From Candidatus Roizmanbacteria bacterium CG_4_9_14_0_2_um_filter_39_13 (lineage in GTDB: Bacteria; Patescibacteriota; Microgenomatia; UBA1406; GWC2-37-13), in contig PFSC01000179.1 in assembly GCA_002788865.1 (NCBI GenBank), positions 1 through 16,622 of the forward strand: a stretch of DNA of 16,622 nucleotides, in the 5' to 3' direction. Shown piece after piece: positions 15,142 to 16,622 of this stretch. The position numbers and the translations under genes are program-made. The notes beneath the pieces were generated by a model, which saw nothing but the letters and a program-made list of their open reading frames with translations, made no database searches and was not told the origin of the DNA. How positions within the stretch are numbered: position 1 is the stretch's first letter; every line of letters begins with the position of its first letter.

Positions 15142-15292
15142 CAGTAGTTGAGCATTGAGAAAAGATTGAGAAAAGGGTGTCGTAATATTCAAAATGGCGG
15201 GAAGGGAGGGGCAGTATTGGAACTTTTTTCAAGACTATCTGAATTATTCAACTCACGGAGCTCATATGAAATATGGGAGATAGCAGTAATTG
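15134..15292 (+). repeat. 17-bp direct repeat pair with an 11-bp tandem repeat
   Basis: GGAGATAGCAGTAGTTG (15134-15150) recurs at 15276-15292 with one mismatch, 142 bp apart. The first copy contains the stop codon of the LysM gene. Directly after it, ATTGAGAAAAG is duplicated in tandem (15154-15164, 15165-15175). The second copy runs into a perfect 16-bp palindrome, AGTAATTGCAATTACT (15285-15300). Apart from these, I see no gene in the 174-nt gap 15142-15315; a 65-codon frame with a TTG start is not convincing. Confidence 0.6.
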
Positions 15293-15315
15293 CAATTACT
15301 TTATTTAATTTCTTG

Positions 15316-15768
15316 CTACATCGTTACCCCTTCTTTATAAGCTGAATCTACTCTTTTCTTTAATATTAAAAACATGGCAATATTTACAATCAAATATATT
15401 GGACCTCCAAGAAGAATAATCCAAAAGAATCCTTCCCAAAATGCATTCTTATTTGTCTCCGAGAAGAATTCGTAAAATAGCATAATGATAATTACAAGTA
15501 ATGGTAATAGAGTCAAATATGGCAGTTTCCTTGCCCAATTTTTCTGCCTACGAGCAAAATATATCGAAAAGTAAACATAAGAAAAAAATAAAGCGTATAT
15601 GACAACTTGTGCAACGGTGACTTTGACAATATCAAATACAGGATTTGACCTACCTCCAACATTCATGTACAAAAATGGGATATAAGCGTTTATCTCTGCG
15701 ATTGATCGTATCAACAAAGGTAAAAGAATGAGAAATGAAAATTTCAAATCCTTTTTTTTCTCATTCAT
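15316..15768 (-). CDS. Hypothetical protein with four transmembrane helices
   Basis: The product is 150 residues with four hydrophobic segments (about residues 9-30, 48-70, 82-103 and 111-136). The N-terminus is basic (MNEKKKDLK) and the C-terminus charged. The loops are short and carry basic residues such as RRQKNWARK between helices 2 and 3. I recognise no family and see no catalytic or transport motif. It stands alone on the - strand, converging on the LysM gene. The ATG at 15768 follows a plausible promoter on the same strand, and no Shine-Dalgarno motif is seen. Confidence 0.7.
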   Translation of the reverse strand: MNEKKKDLKFSFLILLPLLIRSIAEINAYIPFLYMNVGGRSNPVFDIVKVTVAQVVIYALFFSYVYFSIYFARRQKNWARKLPYLTLLPLLVIIIMLFYEFFSETNKNAFWEGFFWIILLGGPIYLIVNIAMFLILKKRVDSAYKEGVTM

Positions 15769-15789
15769 AGTGATGATTTTTAATTGAGA

Positions 15790-15818
15790 GATATGCCATT
15801 TGGTTCATTTTACTTCAA
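15790..15818 (-). promoter_or_regulatory. Possible promoter of the four-helix membrane protein gene
   Basis: Read on the - strand, TTGAAG (15818-15813) and CATATC (15795-15790) are 17 bp apart and lie about 20 bp before the ATG at 15768. Both hexamers differ from consensus at two positions. The rest of 15769-15919 holds nothing else I can name. Confidence 0.3.
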
Positions 15819-15919
15819 AGTTCCACTGTATTCAGTATAAACCCCCAACCTCTGAAAGTGCTGAGTCTACTCTATCAGTCTAAATATATACACTCATTAT
15901 GTGCTACTTCTTTTTGGGT

Positions 15920-16007
<88 letters not shown>

Positions 16008-16044
16008 AACTTCTATCCTAGTTACAATTACGATTAAATATCAT

Positions 16045-16145
16045 ACATATCGGCCACCCCGCCACATCTTTCCGTTCGCCTTAACATATCCTCGCTTTGG
16101 CTCACGGGGCGATTGTTGGTGGGCAGGTCTGCCACATCTCTCCAA
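16045..16145 (-). repeat. Degenerate tRNA-Ser 5'-end copies upstream of the tRNA
   Basis: The stretches 16045-16073 and 16119-16145 each resemble the 5' part of the tRNA-Ser gene (15982-16010) in the same orientation. They share CGGCCACYCYGCCAC and TCTGCCAC blocks followed by a variant of CTCTCCAAC. Both replace the tRNA's CACCTCT with CACATCT, so they are more like each other than like the intact gene. They cannot fold as full tRNAs. They may be decayed tandem duplications or traces of attachment-site recombination. The sequence between them is GC-richer than the flanks and unassigned. Confidence 0.5.
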
Positions 16146-16193
16146 CTACAGATCATATTATAACAAGGAATAGAATATTACGATTCGATACAT

Positions 16194-16231
16194 ATTTACA
16201 TAATGTGTGCGTAGGAAATAGTTATGTAAAT
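16194..16231. promoter_or_regulatory. Perfect 10-bp inverted repeat, possible operator
   Basis: ATTTACATAA (16194-16203) and TTATGTAAAT (16222-16231) are exact inverted copies separated by 18 nt. The right arm covers the place where the -35 element of the next promoter would lie (about 16221-16226). It is either a binding site for a dimeric regulator or a weak AT-rich hairpin. Confidence 0.4.
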
Positions 16232-16243
16232 TAACTTATTGAG

Positions 16244-16249
16244 TATAAT
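16244..16249 (+). promoter_or_regulatory. Consensus -10 box, leaderless layout
   Basis: A perfect TATAAT ends six bases before the ATG at 16256, so the predicted transcription start falls on the start codon. No good -35 hexamer is seen 16-18 bp upstream, where the inverted repeat 16194-16231 lies. The layout repeats that at 75-88 and 14566-14578. Confidence 0.5.
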
Positions 16250-16255
16250 GTGATA

Positions 16256-16622
16256 ATGGTTCAAGCACACGAAAGGTTATTACTTCCTGACTTTCTCTTC
16301 CCCATAGTTGAGGGCATGCATGATACGGATCGACTTTTGCGTGCCGTGGGTCGAGAATCTGCAGACACGATCTTACAATATGATACTGTTGGAGCAGCAG
16401 TTATGAATGGCTCAATCCTTCCACTTGTCTATGCAACATCGGCGGCAAATGCACATGGTCAGCTTGATACGTTTGCAAACCGTGTAGTATTTTTGGCTCT
16501 ACAAAAAGTGGCGAACACATATCTCTACATCCTCACCGTCAGACAGAATGTCCTAGAATCACAATTATTGAAGATATTGCAGATAGACTTGGAGTACTTG
16601 GAGCGTTTGAAAGACAGTTTTC
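16256..16622 (+). CDS. Partial, unrecognised gene with probable frameshift
   Basis: From ATG 16256 the frame stays open to the window edge (122 codons), so the 3' end is missing. I do not recognise the protein. The first 78 codons use the codons common elsewhere in the window. After the T5 run at 16490-16494, the ATG frame turns into TTG/GAG-rich, Leu-heavy sequence. The frame one base earlier reads naturally instead (starting GSTKSGEH and including RITIIEDIADRLGVLGAFER). One more T would join the two. The gene therefore probably carries a one-base deletion, real or from sequencing. No transmembrane segment or known motif is visible. Confidence 0.5.
   Translation, partial: MVQAHERLLLPDFLFPIVEGMHDTDRLLRAVGRESADTILQYDTVGAAVMNGSILPLVYATSAANAHGQLDTFANRVVFLALQKVANTYLYILTVRQNVLESQLLKILQIDLEYLERLKDSF

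Noticed and set aside
15148..15345. 65-codon + strand frame with a hydrophobic C-terminal part
   Set aside because: It has no ATG, starts at TTG inside a repeat, contains the 11-bp tandem repeat and runs into the membrane protein gene on the other strand; a remnant at most.

Overview
The window reads as part of the genome of a Candidate Phyla Radiation (Patescibacteria) bacterium, most like the Parcubacteria in style. That placement is inferred from several traits. The proteins are compact and the DNA is AT-rich. The core information genes are diverged but intact. There are small membrane proteins without clear families and a LysM protein with no LPS-related genes. No start codon that I checked has a Shine-Dalgarno motif. 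TGA is used as a stop (fusA, nth), so the Gracilibacteria/Absconditabacteria code (TGA = Gly) is excluded. No 16S gene is present to settle the lineage.

Layout. (1) 1-850: two overlapping small membrane-protein genes (DUF948-like and YtxH-like) lie between the arms of a 38-bp inverted repeat. A 93-bp cloverleaf-like repeat, a degenerate third copy of the arm and a good sigma70-type promoter for the next operon follow. (2) 851-10957: rpoB-rpoC-rpsL-rpsG-fusA on the + strand, the RNA polymerase beta/beta' genes joined to the str operon. rplJ/rplL are not directly upstream and tuf is not directly downstream. The end of rpoC overlaps the start of rpsL by 86 nt. An imperfect inverted-repeat region separates rpsG from fusA. 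(3) 11023-11821, + strand: a calcineurin-like metallophosphoesterase and a 38-residue single-helix peptide whose 3' end runs antisense into nth. (4) 14511-11781, - strand: a tight three-gene DNA-repair operon, RecD/Dda-like SF1B helicase, MutY-like glycosylase and endonuclease III-like glycosylase. Neither glycosylase has a full [4Fe-4S] cysteine set. (5) 14578-15768: a membrane-anchored double-LysM protein reading + and a four-helix membrane protein reading -, with short direct repeats between them. (6) 15920-16255: tRNA-Ser(CGA) on the - strand with encoded CCA, degenerate copies of its 5' part next to it, and a perfect 10-bp inverted repeat before the next promoter. (7) 16256-end: an unrecognised partial gene with a probable one-base frameshift in a T run.

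Most of the window is housekeeping: transcription (beta, beta'), translation (S12, S7, EF-G, tRNA-Ser) and base-excision repair. The points most worth a second look are the rpoC/rpsL overlap, the iron-sulfur-free glycosylase pair with its helicase, rifampicin-pocket substitutions in beta, -10 boxes placed for leaderless transcripts, and the inverted-repeat-flanked two-gene module at the left edge. I did not find a CRISPR array, a transposase, or a clear new defence or biosynthetic system.
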